Positions 1 through 7,801 of a stretch of DNA of 26,944 nucleotides are shown here, piece by piece. The notes beneath the pieces were generated by a model, which was given only the letters and a program-made list of their open reading frames with translations, did not search any database and was not told where the DNA came from. Position numbers and translations under genes: made by a program. How positions within the stretch are numbered: position 1 is the first letter of the stretch; each line of letters opens with the position of its first letter. This stretch comes from CAYRZL01 sp964428795 (GTDB taxonomy: Bacteria > Bacillota > Clostridia > Lachnospirales > Lachnospiraceae), in the NCBI GenBank assembly GCA_964428795.1, contig CAYRZL010000031.1:1-26944 (forward strand). Direction: 5' to 3'.

Positions 1-44
1 TAACCACAAGGGTTACCGGACATATATCGAATGATTAAGTGTAA

Positions 45-260
45 AACTCAGGAGTTGATTTCACCTATACCGGAGTTGCGAAAAATGCCAAGGGCTGGTG
101 GCGTATAGAAAAAGGAAAGGTAAATTTTAATTTTAACGGGATTGCTTCAAATACAAATGGCTCATGGTATCTGAAAGGCGGAAAGGTTCAGTTTGGATAT
201 ACCGGAAAAGTGACCTACAATGGGAAAACTTATAATATTGTAGGTGGAAAAGTAAAATAA
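45..260 (+). pseudogene. C-terminal remnant of a cell-wall-binding-like repeat protein
   Basis: The open frame ending with TAA at 258-260 encodes glycine- and aromatic-rich repeats: D-F-T-Y-T-G-V-A-K-N-A-K-G-W-W, then a GKVNFNFNGIASNTNGSWY unit, a GKVQFGYTGKV unit and a final GGKVK tail. This YTG...NGWW...GKV pattern is that of repeats at the C-termini of secreted or surface proteins of Lachnospiraceae, which resemble choline/cell-wall-binding repeats. The frame is blocked by a TAA at 42-44 and no start codon is visible, so only about 71 codons remain. Bases 1-44 do not continue the repeat in any frame; frame 2 there ends at a TGA (32-34) and could be the tail of another gene, perhaps a transposase, but that is a guess. 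It may be a pseudogene broken by insertion or rearrangement just upstream. The repeat assignment is fairly safe; the protein identity is unknown. Confidence 0.55.
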
Positions 261-280
261 TAAGTATTATAATAAAGTGT

Positions 281-302
281 GACTGTGGAATCATCCACAG
301 TC
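281..302 (+). terminator. Hairpin terminator after the repeat-protein remnant
   Basis: Perfect 9-bp stem GACTGTGGA / TCCACAGTC with loop ATCA, followed by a weak T-rich stretch (TACTTTTG). It lies 20 bases after the stop of the repeat-protein remnant and ahead of the DUF512 gene. The poor U-tract lowers confidence that it is a strong intrinsic terminator. Confidence 0.5.
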
Positions 303-334
303 TACTTTTGTGATAGAGAGGATTATAGCTGCGC

Positions 335-348
335 AATCGAATTCGATT
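335..348. other. 14-bp perfect palindrome upstream of the DUF512 gene
   Basis: AATCGAATTCGATT is an exact palindrome ending two bases before the GTGAGG ribosome site of the following gene. It could be an operator or may be chance; no known binding consensus was recognised. Confidence 0.3.
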
Positions 349-358
349 TTGTGAGGAA

Positions 359-1741
359 ATGATGCTGAAAAAAAACAGATATAAAAAGAAAGAACATGTT
401 ATATACCGCATCACTCCGGGAAGTATCGCGGATGAACTGGAATTGGAGCCGGGAGATACGGTGCTTTCCATCAATGGTCGGGAAATCAGAGATATTTTTG
501 ATTATCAATATATGACCAACGACGAGTATCTGTTGATGCTGGTGCGAAAAGGAAACGGTGAAGAGTGGGAACTGGAGATAGAAAAAGACTTTTCAGAGGA
601 TCTTGGCATCGATTTTGAGAATGGTTTGATGGATGATTACAGATCCTGCTATAACAAATGTATTTTCTGCTTCATCGATCAGATGCCGCCGGGTATGCGG
701 GATACCCTGTATTTTAAAGATGATGATTCCAGACTTTCCTTTTTGCAGGGGAATTATGTGACATTGACCAATATGACAGAGGAGGATGTAGAGCGCATTA
801 TCACCTATCATATGTCTCCGATCAATGTATCCGTGCACACGACGAATCCAAAGCTGCGCTGCAAGATGCTTGGAAACCGTTTTGCGGGACAGGCATTGGA
901 AAAAATGGAGCGTTTTGCAAAAGCCGGAATTGAGATGAATGGTCAGATCGTATTGTGCAGGGGAATCAATGATGGGAAAGAGCTGGATCGCAGCATTCGG
1001 GATCTGATGGAGTATATACCGTATATGGAAAGTCTCTCGGTAGTTCCCGTGGGACTGACAAAATACCGGGAAGGGTTGTATCCGCTGGAAGCATTTACAA
1101 AAGAAGATGCACTTGCGGTGATAAAACAAATTCATCACTGGCAGGATGTCTGCATGGAGCGTTATGGGATTCATTTTGTTCATGCGGCAGATGAATGGTA
1201 TCTTTTGGCGCAGCAGGAATTCCCGGAGGAAGAACGCTATGACGGATATATTCAGTTGGAAAATGGCGTCGGAATGATGCGTCTTTTGCAGGAAGAATTT
1301 ATGGAATATCTGAATAATGCACATAATGATGATATGCACAAAACAAATGTGCAGAAACGTCTGGTGACTATCGCCACAGGTAAAGCGGCGGGAACACTGG
1401 TGAAAAAACTGGCGGAAGCCTTTGAAATGAAATATCCATATACAAGGGTTCAGGTTGTTATCATAGAAAATAAATTTTTCGGAGAACAGATCACGGTTTC
1501 CGGATTATTGACCGGTCAGGATATCGTAGCGCAGTTACAGGGCAGGGAGCTGGGAGAATATCTGCTGCTTCCCTGTAATCTGCTTCGAAGCGGGGAGAGG
1601 GTTTTTCTGGATGACATGACCTTAGAACAGGTGGAAAGCGCTTTACAAGTTCCGGTGAATATTGTAAAATCAAGCGGTCAGAGCCTTTTTGAGGCGTTGT
1701 GTGGAACATATGAAACTATGGTTGAGCAGACAGGAGAATAG
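359..1741 (+). CDS. DUF512 protein with N-terminal PDZ and radical-SAM-like cysteine motif
   Basis: 460 residues. Residues about 12-75 form a PDZ-like domain (ITPGSIADELELEPGDTVLSING), followed by a C-x3-C-x2-C cluster at Cys97, Cys101 and Cys104 (SCYNKCIFCF), the spacing of radical SAM [4Fe-4S] enzymes. The C-terminal third (from about residue 270) is the DUF512 domain. The family is conserved in Firmicutes and Cyanobacteria as an FeS protein of unknown reaction; the usual partner in Clostridia is der, which begins 2 bases downstream here. The ribosome site GTGAGG (351-356) fits the ATG at 362 slightly better than the one at 359, so the first Met may not be used. It heads the operon with der, plsY, gpsA and the dUTPase-like gene, which suggests a housekeeping role. 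Family assignment is secure; biochemical function is not known. Confidence 0.88.
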   Translation: MMLKKNRYKKKEHVIYRITPGSIADELELEPGDTVLSINGREIRDIFDYQYMTNDEYLLMLVRKGNGEEWELEIEKDFSEDLGIDFENGLMDDYRSCYNKCIFCFIDQMPPGMRDTLYFKDDDSRLSFLQGNYVTLTNMTEEDVERIITYHMSPINVSVHTTNPKLRCKMLGNRFAGQALEKMERFAKAGIEMNGQIVLCRGINDGKELDRSIRDLMEYIPYMESLSVVPVGLTKYREGLYPLEAFTKEDALAVIKQIHHWQDVCMERYGIHFVHAADEWYLLAQQEFPEEERYDGYIQLENGVGMMRLLQEEFMEYLNNAHNDDMHKTNVQKRLVTIATGKAAGTLVKKLAEAFEMKYPYTRVQVVIIENKFFGEQITVSGLLTGQDIVAQLQGRELGEYLLLPCNLLRSGERVFLDDMTLEQVESALQVPVNIVKSSGQSLFEALCGTYETMVEQTGE

Positions 1742-1743
1742 AT

Positions 1744-3066
1744 ATGAGTAAACCAGTTGTAGCGATCGTGGGAAGGCCGAATGTTGGAAAGTCAACATTA
1801 TTTAATGCACTTGCCGGCGAGCGGATCGCTATTGTAAAGGACACTCCCGGCGTTACGAGAGATCGTATCTATGCGGATGTGGAGTGGTTGAATTATAATT
1901 TTACATTGATTGATACCGGTGGTATTGAGCCGGACAGCCAGGATGTGATCTTATCCCAGATGCGTGAGCAGGCGGAGATCGCCATTGCATCTGCGGATGT
2001 CATTATGTTTATGGTGGACGTGCGTCAGGGTCTGCAGGATGCGGACGGTAAAGTGGCGGACATGCTGCGGCGTTCCAGAAAGCCTGTGGTTCTGGTTGTC
2101 AATAAAGTGGACAGCTTTGAAAAATACATGGGAGATGTATACGAATTTTACAATCTCGGTATCGGTGAGCCTATGCCGATCTCCTCTTCCTCTATGCTGG
2201 GACTGGGTGATATGCTGGATGAAGTGGTAAAGCATTTCCCGGAGCCAAATCCGGAGGAGGCGGAGGATGACCGTCCAAAGATTGCGGTTGTAGGTAAACC
2301 GAATGTAGGAAAATCTTCTCTGATCAACAAATTGGTCGGAGAGAATCGTGTGATCGTTTCCGATGTGGCGGGAACGACCAGAGATGCCATTGATACGGAT
2401 ATTAAGTACAATGGAAGAGAATATGTGTTTATTGATACAGCAGGTTTGCGCAGAAAGAATAAGATCAAAGAAGAACTGGAAAGATATAGTATCATTCGTG
2501 CTGTGACAGCAGTAGAGCGTGCAGATGTTGTTATTATTGTGATCGACGCTACGGAGGGTGTCACAGAGCAGGATGCTAAAATTGCCGGAATTGCCCATGA
2601 GCGGGGCAAGGGTATTATCATTGCAGTGAATAAATGGGATGCTATTGAGAAGGATGACAAGACGATCTACAAGCATATGGACCGTATTCGCCAGGTCTTG
2701 AGTTTTATGCCTTATGCGGAAATTTTATTTATTTCAGCAAAGACAGGACAGCGTCTTACGAAGATGTTTGATATGATCGATGTGGTAATGCAGAATAACT
2801 CACTGCGGGTGGCTACTGGTGTTTTGAATGAAATCATGACAGAAGCAGTAGCGATGCAGCAGCCTCCCTCTGACAAGGGCAAGCGATTGAGACTTTACTA
2901 TATCACACAGGTTGCGGTGAAGCCGCCTACATTTGTCATTTTTGTCAATGACAAAGAATTGATGCATTTTTCCTATACAAGATATCTGGAAAACCGGATC
3001 CGTCAGGCTTTCGGATTTCAGGGAACTGCTTTGAAATTTATCATCAGAGAGAGAAAGGAAGGATAA
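1744..3066 (+). CDS. der: Ribosome-associated GTPase Der (EngA)
   Basis: 440 residues, full length for the family. Der is a double-GTPase needed for maturation of the 50S ribosomal subunit. The first G domain has its P-loop GRPNVGKS at residues 10-17, with the DTGGIEP switch II (G3) motif and NKVD. The second begins with GKPNVGKS at 184-191, followed by DTAGLRR and NKWD. A C-terminal KH-like domain (about 350-440) ends in a basic tail typical of rRNA contact. The start ATG lies 2 bases after the DUF512 stop, with AGGAGA inside that gene's end as ribosome site, implying translational coupling. The stop is one base from the GTG of plsY. The two tandem P-loops are diagnostic. Confidence 0.98.
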   Translation: MSKPVVAIVGRPNVGKSTLFNALAGERIAIVKDTPGVTRDRIYADVEWLNYNFTLIDTGGIEPDSQDVILSQMREQAEIAIASADVIMFMVDVRQGLQDADGKVADMLRRSRKPVVLVVNKVDSFEKYMGDVYEFYNLGIGEPMPISSSSMLGLGDMLDEVVKHFPEPNPEEAEDDRPKIAVVGKPNVGKSSLINKLVGENRVIVSDVAGTTRDAIDTDIKYNGREYVFIDTAGLRRKNKIKEELERYSIIRAVTAVERADVVIIVIDATEGVTEQDAKIAGIAHERGKGIIIAVNKWDAIEKDDKTIYKHMDRIRQVLSFMPYAEILFISAKTGQRLTKMFDMIDVVMQNNSLRVATGVLNEIMTEAVAMQQPPSDKGKRLRLYYITQVAVKPPTFVIFVNDKELMHFSYTRYLENRIRQAFGFQGTALKFIIRERKEG

Positions 3067-3067
3067 T

Positions 3068-3718
3068 GTGATATCGGTTCGCATCATATGTCTGATCATC
3101 GGTTATGCATTGGGATTGATTCAGACTGGTTATATATATGGAAAAAAACATAATGTAGATATCAGAAAGCATGGCAGCGGAAACGCTGGAACGACGAATA
3201 CGCTGCGTACACTGGGCTGGAAAGCGGGGGCGGTCACGTTGTTGGGTGACATATTCAAATCAGTGGCTGCGGTGGCTTTGACATGGGTTCTGTTTCATAA
3301 CAATTATCCGGACATGGTAAAGGTTTTCCAACTGTATGCTGGACTTGGCGTTGTACTGGGGCACAATTATCCGTTTTATTTGAAATTTCAGGGTGGAAAA
3401 GGGATTGCAAGCACGATAGGTGTGATTTTTTCCTATGATATCCGCATGGTTCCGATCTGCGCTTTATTATTTTTCGCCGCTGTCATTCCGACGAAATATA
3501 TATCCCTCGGTTCTATGATGATACTGGCGGGATTTATGATTCAGACGGTGGTGTTTGGTCAGTTGGGCATCCTTCCTGTTGTTGCGGGGCATTTGCCGGA
3601 AATATATGTGCTGGTGGCAATATTCACTTTTTTGGGATTTTTACGTCATAGGGCAAATATTGTACGGCTGGCAAACGGAACAGAGAATAAGTTTTCAGTA
3701 AAGAAATTCGGGAGGTAA
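3068..3718 (+). CDS. plsY: Acyl-phosphate:glycerol-3-phosphate acyltransferase PlsY
   Basis: 216-residue integral membrane enzyme that transfers the acyl group from acyl-phosphate to glycerol-3-phosphate, the first committed step of phospholipid synthesis in Gram-positives. Conserved motif 1 is SGNAGTTN (residues 37-44). Motif 2 is GHNYPFYLKFQGGKG (98-112), with the phosphate-binding GGKG. About five hydrophobic spans are visible. The start is GTG at 3068, one base after the der stop, with an AAGGAAGG ribosome site inside the der end. The next gene, gpsA, makes the glycerol-3-phosphate substrate, so the pair is functionally linked. Confidence 0.97.
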   Translation: MISVRIICLIIGYALGLIQTGYIYGKKHNVDIRKHGSGNAGTTNTLRTLGWKAGAVTLLGDIFKSVAAVALTWVLFHNNYPDMVKVFQLYAGLGVVLGHNYPFYLKFQGGKGIASTIGVIFSYDIRMVPICALLFFAAVIPTKYISLGSMMILAGFMIQTVVFGQLGILPVVAGHLPEIYVLVAIFTFLGFLRHRANIVRLANGTENKFSVKKFGR

Positions 3719-3720
3719 AT

Positions 3721-4755
3721 ATGGCAAAAATAGGAATTTTGGGTGCAGGAAGCTGGGGAACTGCTCTGGCAACCGTATTGGCGCGTAATGAACATAAAGT
3801 GGAGGTATGGTCAGTCATCGAATCGGAAATCGAGATGCTGAATACATACAGAGAGCATAAAGATAAGCTTCCGGGTGTAAAGATTGCAGATTCGATTGCT
3901 TTCACTACGGATCTTCAGCAGGCAGCGGCTGACAAGGATCTGCTGGTCATGGCAGTTCCGTCGGCGTTTACAAGGTCCACTGCAAAAAGTGTGGCGCCTT
4001 ATATCCGATATGGACAGTTGATCGTCAATGTGGCAAAAGGTATAGAAGAGACAACCCTGATGACGCTGACGGATATCATAGAAGAGGAAATTCCTGCGGC
4101 AAACGTGGCAGTGCTGTCGGGGCCAAGCCATGCGGAGGAGGTTGGCAGAGGATTGCCCACCACTGTGGTGGCAGGTGCAAAAGAGCGGAAAACAGCGGAA
4201 TATATTCAGAGTCTGTTTATGAATGAGGTATTTCGGGTCTATACAAGCCCGGACATTCTTGGTATTGAACTGGGAGGATCATTGAAAAATGTAATTGCTC
4301 TGGCAGCAGGTATGGCAGATGGGTTAGGCTACGGAGATAACACGAAAGCGGCATTGATCACAAGGGGAATCAAAGAAATAAGCCGTCTTGCGCTTCGCAT
4401 GGGAGCCAGGGAGGAGACATTGAGCGGTCTGTCGGGCATCGGCGATCTGATTGTAACCTGCGCCAGCGTTCACAGCCGAAACCGTAAGGCCGGATATCTC
4501 ATGGGACAGGGATACACTATGAAAGAAGCTATGGATGAAGTAAAAATGGTGGTGGAGGGCGTATATTCCGCCAAAGCCGCTATTGAATTGTCAAAGAAAT
4601 ATGATGTCCCGATGCCGATTATCGAACAGGTGAATCAGGTCTTATTTGAGGAAAAATCCGTGAAAGAGTCGGTTCAGGAACTGATGCTGAGAGATCGCAA
4701 AATTGAGCATGAGGATTTGCTCTGGGAGGAAAAAAATGCAGAGGATAAGGATTAA
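3721..4755 (+). CDS. gpsA: NAD(P)-dependent glycerol-3-phosphate dehydrogenase
   Basis: 344 residues. It reduces dihydroxyacetone phosphate to sn-glycerol-3-phosphate in the cytoplasm, supplying PlsY encoded just upstream. The N-terminal Rossmann signature GAGSWG is at residues 8-13. The family motif GPSHAEEVGRGLPT is present, followed by the catalytic-lysine segment GGSLKNVIALAAG (Lys189) and GLSGIGDLIVTC. The gene follows plsY after 2 bases with GGGAGG as ribosome site. The C-terminus carries a short acidic/lysine tail (EEKNAEDKD) encoded in the region that also holds the start and ribosome site of the overlapping dUTPase-like gene. Confidence 0.97.
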   Translation: MAKIGILGAGSWGTALATVLARNEHKVEVWSVIESEIEMLNTYREHKDKLPGVKIADSIAFTTDLQQAAADKDLLVMAVPSAFTRSTAKSVAPYIRYGQLIVNVAKGIEETTLMTLTDIIEEEIPAANVAVLSGPSHAEEVGRGLPTTVVAGAKERKTAEYIQSLFMNEVFRVYTSPDILGIELGGSLKNVIALAAGMADGLGYGDNTKAALITRGIKEISRLALRMGAREETLSGLSGIGDLIVTCASVHSRNRKAGYLMGQGYTMKEAMDEVKMVVEGVYSAKAAIELSKKYDVPMPIIEQVNQVLFEEKSVKESVQELMLRDRKIEHEDLLWEEKNAEDKD

Positions 4756-5170
4756 ATATTTTACAGATAAGATTGATAAGCTGCAGTATATTGACGGAAA
4801 ATCTGACTGGATTGATCTGCGTGCCAGCGAGCGTGTGGAATTACAGGCGGGTGATTTCAAACTGATTCCCCTTGGCGTTGCCATGCAGCTGCCAAAGGGG
4901 TATGAGGCCCATCTTGTACCGCGCAGCTCCACATTTAAGAATTATGGAATTTTGCAGACAAACAGCTGCGGCGTCATTGACTGTACCTATTGCGGGGATG
5001 AGGACATGTGGCGCATGCCCGTATATGCAACAAGAGATACCGTGATTGAACAGAATGACCGTATCGCCCAGTTCCGTATTGTGGAAAATCAGCCGAGAAT
5101 CTTTTTTGAACAGGTAGAGATGCTTGGCAATGAAAACCGGGGCGGATTTGGCAGTACTGGCAAAAAGTAA
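4736..5170 (+). CDS. dut: dUTPase-like nucleotide hydrolase
   Basis: 144 residues. The trimeric dUTPase fold is suggested by an order of motifs: IDLRA (motif 1), PRSSTFKNYG (motif 2, RSS), GVIDCTYCGDED (motif 3, Asp82), NDRIAQF (motif 4) and NRGGFGSTG (motif 5, the C-terminal P-loop-like arm). dUTPases convert dUTP to dUMP and pyrophosphate, keeping uracil out of DNA. Motif 3 is atypical: the second Asp of the usual IDxDY is Thr84, and two cysteines flank it, so substrate preference (dUTP versus another dNTP) is uncertain. ATG 4736 was chosen over an upstream in-frame ATG (4703) because GGGAGGA lies just before it. The gene overlaps the gpsA end by 20 bases, consistent with translational coupling. 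Confidence 0.85.
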   Translation: MQRIRIKYFTDKIDKLQYIDGKSDWIDLRASERVELQAGDFKLIPLGVAMQLPKGYEAHLVPRSSTFKNYGILQTNSCGVIDCTYCGDEDMWRMPVYATRDTVIEQNDRIAQFRIVENQPRIFFEQVEMLGNENRGGFGSTGKK

Positions 5171-5249
5171 CAAAAGTATTTAATCTTATCAGAAAAAATT
5201 GTTCAAGTAGTATATAATTCGGCGAATTGTTGAAAAAAAACGACACATA

Positions 5250-5264
5250 TCGTCAATTTGACGA
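5250..5264. other. 15-bp palindrome in the dut-ABC ATPase intergenic region
   Basis: TCGTCAATTTGACGA is a perfect inverted repeat about a central T, flanked by A-runs. It lies 166 bases before the ABC ATPase start. It could be an operator for a dimeric regulator; it has no U-tract, so it is not a normal + strand terminator. Confidence 0.35.
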
Positions 5265-5375
5265 AAAAAAAACCGGACATGATTTTATTTCTGACAGAAC
5301 ATACAAGACAGGGCCATTTTTTTGTGATTTCTACTAATGACAATTTTCAATGTATTTGATATATTATATATAGGC

Positions 5376-5403
5376 TTGAATTCAGGTCTGCATATTTTAT
5401 AAT
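5376..5403 (+). promoter_or_regulatory. Sigma-A-type promoter for the ABC ATPase
   Basis: TTGAAT (5376-5381), 16-base spacer, TATAAT (5398-5403). Predicted transcript start is near 5410, giving a short leader before the GGAGG ribosome site (5416-5420) and ATG 5431. The rest of the 260-base gap holds A/T-rich DNA with a second TATAAT (5213-5218) that lacks a good -35. Confidence 0.5.
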
Positions 5404-5430
5404 TTTTAATATGATGGAGGGTTTTTATTT

Positions 5431-6543
5431 ATGGCAGAATTATCACTGAAACACATTTACAAAAGATATCCAAATGGATTTGAAGCTGTAAAAGACTTCA
5501 ACCTGGAAGTAGAAGATAAAGAGTTTATTATCTTCGTAGGTCCGTCCGGATGTGGTAAATCTACGACACTTCGTATGATAGCAGGTCTTGAAGAGATCAC
5601 CGAGGGAGACTTCCTGATTGATGGAAAAAGAATGAACGATGTAGAGCCGAAAGACCGTGATATCGCAATGGTATTCCAGAACTACGCTCTGTATCCTCAT
5701 ATGACTGTGTATGATAATATGGCTTTTGGACTTAAACTGAGAAAAGTACCAAAAGATGAGATTGATAAAAAGGTTCGTAATGCAGCAAGAATCCTTGATC
5801 TGGAGAAACTGCTTGATCGTAAACCGAAAGCTCTTTCCGGTGGACAGAGGCAGCGTGTAGCTATGGGACGTGCTATTGTGCGTGAGCCGAAAGTATTCCT
5901 GATGGATGAGCCGCTCTCCAACCTGGATGCAAAGCTGAGAGTTCAGATGCGTACCGAGATTTCCGCGCTGCATCAGAGACTGGGCGCTACCATCATCTAC
6001 GTTACACATGATCAGACGGAGGCTATGACTCTGGGAACCAGAATCGTCGTTCTGAAAGATGGTATTATCATGCAGGTAGATTCTCCGGCAAAATTGTACA
6101 ATGAGCCGGATAACCTGTTTGTTGCAGGATTCATCGGATCTCCGCAGATGAACTTTATGGATTGTGAATGTGTAGAGGAAGGCGGTAAAGTTCTTCTGAA
6201 ATCACATGGGCATACATATGAAATGCCTCAGAACAAGGCAAAAGCTCTGAAGGATGGCGGATATATCGGAAAGACAGTTGTATTCGGTATTCGTCCGGAT
6301 GATATCGACGATTATCCGGAATTTGTTGAAAGACATCCTGGTTATGAACTCAGCGGACAGTGTACAGGATACGAGCTGCTTGGTTCAGAAGTACTTTTGT
6401 ATTATAATGTTGGTTCTATTACCATGACAGCAAAGGTTGACGCAAGCACACCGGCTCGTTATGGTGATGATATTACACTTGCTTTTGATATTAACAAAGG
6501 ACATATCTTTGATAAAGAGACTGAGCAGGTAATCAGCCACTAA
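5431..6543 (+). CDS. ugpC: Multi-sugar ABC importer ATP-binding subunit (MsmX/MsmK/UgpC type)
   Basis: 370 residues, usual for CUT1-family ATPases. Walker A GPSGCGKST is at 37-45 and the Q-loop is in VFQNYALYPHMTV. The signature LSGGQRQR starts at 135, Walker B is FLMDEP (Asp159-Glu160), and the switch His is in YVTHDQTEAMTLG. The C-terminal part (about 240-370) is a TOBE/OB regulatory domain. It energises import of oligosaccharides or glycerol-3-phosphate by binding permease pairs. No permease or binding protein lies nearby, matching the shared orphan ATPase (MsmX) of Firmicutes that serves several sugar transporters. It has its own promoter and a strong terminator, so it is monocistronic. 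Codon use is visibly more biased than in its neighbours (many GTA, AAA, CGT), suggesting high expression. Confidence 0.95.
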   Translation: MAELSLKHIYKRYPNGFEAVKDFNLEVEDKEFIIFVGPSGCGKSTTLRMIAGLEEITEGDFLIDGKRMNDVEPKDRDIAMVFQNYALYPHMTVYDNMAFGLKLRKVPKDEIDKKVRNAARILDLEKLLDRKPKALSGGQRQRVAMGRAIVREPKVFLMDEPLSNLDAKLRVQMRTEISALHQRLGATIIYVTHDQTEAMTLGTRIVVLKDGIIMQVDSPAKLYNEPDNLFVAGFIGSPQMNFMDCECVEEGGKVLLKSHGHTYEMPQNKAKALKDGGYIGKTVVFGIRPDDIDDYPEFVERHPGYELSGQCTGYELLGSEVLLYYNVGSITMTAKVDASTPARYGDDITLAFDINKGHIFDKETEQVISH

Positions 6544-6570
6544 TAAAAACACGAGATGATTAAAATAGTG

Positions 6571-6599
6571 AAAACCGGGTATGTATCATACCCGGTTTT
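6571..6599 (+). terminator. Strong intrinsic terminator after the ABC ATPase
   Basis: Perfect 13-bp stem AAAACCGGGTATG / CATACCCGGTTTT with loop TAT, then CCTTCT. It is 27 bases after the stop codon. Its symmetrical A/T flanks would allow function on either strand. Confidence 0.9.
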
Positions 6600-6657
6600 C
6601 CTTCTATTACATAAATTGAATTTGTTTTTGCGGATCGTTGTAAAAGGGAGAAAAAAG

Positions 6658-7758
6658 ATGATAATGAGATTGGCTGCAGAACGTTTGCAGCAGGCATTAG
6701 ATGAAATGAAACAGATTACGCGGATGGATTTTTTTCTATTTGGCGGAACCGGAAAAAAACTGGCTTCTACCGTGAAGGAGGAACATCCCGAATTGACATC
6801 TGCGGTGGCAGATTTCATAAAATCTGTAGCTGACAGTCAGGTAGTATATGGATGGCACTTTTTTAAGGTGTGCGTAGAAGAAAAGATACCGTACATCCTG
6901 CTGTGCAATGAGGATGTGGATGCGTCTTATGTGTTGGGACAGATGGCGGTACATCAGATTCGTACCATGTGTCTTTCTGATCAGGAGCCCTATGACAAAG
7001 AACAGCTTTTGAGAGATCTTCTGGAGGGTAAGCTGGAAGAGAAGAGAGCGGAGGAGAGAGCCAGACAGATGCATGTGGATGCCTCTGACAGAGTGGTTTA
7101 TGTCCTCGAGACCGTTCAGGAGAGAGATGCGGTTTTTATGGAGACGCTGCGTGGTTTCTTCCTCACAGGCCCGCAGGATTATCTGGTTGAGATGGATGAC
7201 AGGCGGGTAGCTCTCCTGAAAGATGCTTCGGGGATGGAAGAAGAGGAAGCATATGAACTGGCAGATATGCTGGTGGCTTTGATCCAGTCAGAGGTTATGG
7301 TCCGTATCCGTGTGGCATGCAGTGGAATAGAGGAAGGTTTTCTGAGTATGCACAAAGCATATGAGGAAGCATGTACAGCTTTGAAGATCGGTGAGATATT
7401 TTTCGCGGACGAAGATGTGGTCCGCTATGACAGGCTGGGTGTGGGACGCTTGATCTACCAGCTTCCGCCGGAACTGTGTGAGATGTTTTTGGAAGAGGTA
7501 TTCGGGCGAAACATACAGATCATGTTTGACGAGGAGACATTGAGTACCATAAATAAACTGTTTGAGAATAACCTGAATATCTCTGAGACAGCAAGGCAGC
7601 TCTATATTCACAGAAATACACTCGTGTATCGTTTGGAGCGGATTGAAAAAGTCATAGGACTTGACATAAGATCCTTTGATGACGCTATGATGTTTAAAAT
7701 TGCCATGATGGTGCAGGCATATCTGAAGTATATGAACGTTGAAAATCATGGGAGATGA
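6658..7758 (+). CDS. CdaR/PucR-family transcriptional regulator
   Basis: 366 residues. The C-terminal 60 residues are the PucR/CdaR helix-turn-helix (NNLNISETARQLYIHRNTL, then YRLERIEKVIGLDIRSFDDA), the family signature. The middle (about 155-290) is the GGDEF-like/CdaR spacer domain and the N-terminus a divergent sensor region. Relatives respond to sugar diacids, purines or other metabolites. The start at 6658 has GGGAG seven bases upstream; a longer in-frame ATG at 6556 lies before and inside the upstream terminator and is rejected. Its position after the orphan sugar ATPase suggests a carbohydrate-related role, but they are separated by a terminator and the effector cannot be read. The promoter of the next gene lies in its last codons. 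Confidence 0.85.
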   Translation: MIMRLAAERLQQALDEMKQITRMDFFLFGGTGKKLASTVKEEHPELTSAVADFIKSVADSQVVYGWHFFKVCVEEKIPYILLCNEDVDASYVLGQMAVHQIRTMCLSDQEPYDKEQLLRDLLEGKLEEKRAEERARQMHVDASDRVVYVLETVQERDAVFMETLRGFFLTGPQDYLVEMDDRRVALLKDASGMEEEEAYELADMLVALIQSEVMVRIRVACSGIEEGFLSMHKAYEEACTALKIGEIFFADEDVVRYDRLGVGRLIYQLPPELCEMFLEEVFGRNIQIMFDEETLSTINKLFENNLNISETARQLYIHRNTLVYRLERIEKVIGLDIRSFDDAMMFKIAMMVQAYLKYMNVENHGR

Positions 7759-7767
7759 TGGTATACT
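7739..7767 (+). promoter_or_regulatory. Near-consensus extended -10 promoter for the coiled-coil protein
   Basis: TTGAAA (7739-7744), 17-base spacer ending TGG, TATACT (7762-7767). The -35 lies inside the last codons of the CdaR-type regulator. Predicted start is near 7774, with GGAGGA (7790-7795) and ATG 7802 downstream. A GTATAC is repeated at 7761 and 7774, flanking the predicted start. Confidence 0.75.
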
Positions 7768-7801
7768 AAACAAGTATACATTCATATATGGAGGAATCAA
7801 G

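Noticed and set aside
1..34. Possible C-terminus of a transposase (frame 2, ending NHKGYRTYIE)
   Set aside because: Only ten codons are visible; too short to identify a family or a terminal inverted repeat.
593..1339. Long minus-strand frame opposite the DUF512 gene
   Set aside because: Cys/His/Ile-rich composition without domains, no ribosome site, and complete overlap with a clear gene; it is an antisense shadow.
6556..6657. N-terminal extension of the CdaR-type regulator
   Set aside because: It begins before and runs through the strong terminator and lacks a ribosome site; ATG 6658 has one.
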